From CAIYYX01 sp035530135 (GTDB lineage: Bacteria; Pseudomonadota; Gammaproteobacteria; Burkholderiales; Rhodocyclaceae): a stretch of 64,000 nt of DNA. Positions 63,603 to 64,000 of the stretch are shown here, piece by piece. A program made the translations under genes and the position numbers. Numbering within the stretch: position 1 is the first letter of the stretch; each line of letters begins with the position of its first letter. Location of the stretch: positions 1-64,000 of the forward strand of contig DATKVJ010000088.1 of the NCBI GenBank assembly GCA_035530135.1. The letters run 5' to 3'. The notes beneath the pieces are model-generated. The model was not told the origin of the DNA. It made no database searches and was given only the letters and a program-made list of their open reading frames with translations.

Positions 63603-64000
63603 CTATGTAATGACGATAACTCCCGGTGACTTAGCGTCACCCTCGACCACGCGGCAAGATTCTTCGATGTCATCGAAGGCTTTCTTTTCTCGCTTACCGG
63701 CTGCGATGGCACGCTTCGGGTTTTCAGCAGCGATGATCTCCCCTATTTCGCTAATTCGATCACCATATGCAAGGTCTTCGCTAAGCGTTTCGTTAAGGAT
63801 AAATGCCAGGCTATTTTTCAACTTCGATGCGGCGCTCCTGGGACGATAGGCAGGTTTCAGGTTGAGCGCTTTCGCCGCGTCACCGTCACGGACGATCGCC
63901 TGCATCACACCGGCGAAGTACCTGAATAATTCCTGACTGTGCAAAGGCCCAGGCGCGCGGCTCAAGTCTGTTGCGAACCATTTCACGAGGAGTATTGCTG
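63603..64000 (-). CDS. Hypothetical protein, probably cut by the window edge
   Basis: The frame is open from 64000 down to the stop at 63603. The GTG at 63986 has no clear ribosome binding site, so the real start is probably outside. Visible: ILLVKWFATDLSRAPGPLHSQELFRYF and a basic C-terminal half. No family recognised. It lies upstream of alpA on the same strand, with a 70-base gap. Confidence 0.45.
   Translation of the reverse strand, partial: AILLVKWFATDLSRAPGPLHSQELFRYFAGVMQAIVRDGDAAKALNLKPAYRPRSAASKLKNSLAFILNETLSEDLAYGDRISEIGEIIAAENPKRAIAAGKREKKAFDDIEESCRVVEGDAKSPGVIVIT

Overview
The window is high-GC DNA from a betaproteobacterium, probably of the Rhodocyclales/Nitrosomonadales group. 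The evidence is the complete division and cell-wall (dcw) cluster in betaproteobacterial order, followed by lpxC, a dciA-like gene, an M23 peptidase gene and secA; a GC-rich trpLEGDC operon; and a yajR-type transporter gene next to uvrA. The genus cannot be fixed from the sequence alone.

Layout. 1-5190 is the end of an integrated island: the edge of an IS21-family element, a primase-helicase operon, a lipoprotein gene lying between two diverged copies of a small orf, and a 23-bp tRNA-Leu 3' end that looks like an attachment site. 5191-23000 is housekeeping chromosome: GMC oxidoreductase, rhlE, csp, uvrA (with a membrane-protein gene), MFS transporter, ssb, a TAXI-type binding protein, the yraN-diaA-dolP-hldC group, rsmI, pyrC and rnpB. 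23006-46811 is the dcw cluster plus lpxC and secA, read rightwards from a recognisable MraZ-controlled promoter. 46820-48453 is a two-gene mtnA-aldolase operon that fits the DHAP shunt for salvaging 5'-deoxy sugars. A porin gene follows. 49797-54316 is the trp operon on the minus strand, with a leader peptide and attenuator and with a mobile-looking GxxExxY cassette between trpD and trpC. Then come gph, rpe, apaG and a methyltransferase. 57258-64000, all minus strand, is a second mobile element with phage-like genes (AlpA regulator, primase, DUF3987 helicase, Nu1-like packaging protein, Mu gp44-like baseplate protein). It resembles a phage satellite or a decayed prophage.

The most unusual feature is in the dcw cluster between 31.5 and 41.6 kb. 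At least six short insertions sit at gene junctions or inside genes, most bounded by direct duplications of the host gene (31 to 78 bp). Three share a 56-70 bp core that starts CGGCGnAGGCTAA and ends GGCCGnAGCCA. In each of these three an inverted copy of the target abuts the CGGCG end exactly, so the core sits at the tip of a hairpin whose arms are host sequence. The insertions duplicated the murG start, the murC start and the FtsZ C-terminal peptide. At murG, murC and ftsA they left small ORFs that end overlapping the real start codon, which may preserve translational coupling. I know of no described element with this architecture, but no database search was possible.

The trp leader is also notable: a 20-codon peptide with three Trp codons lies directly on the terminator hairpin, so a stalled ribosome could block the terminator without a separate antiterminator.
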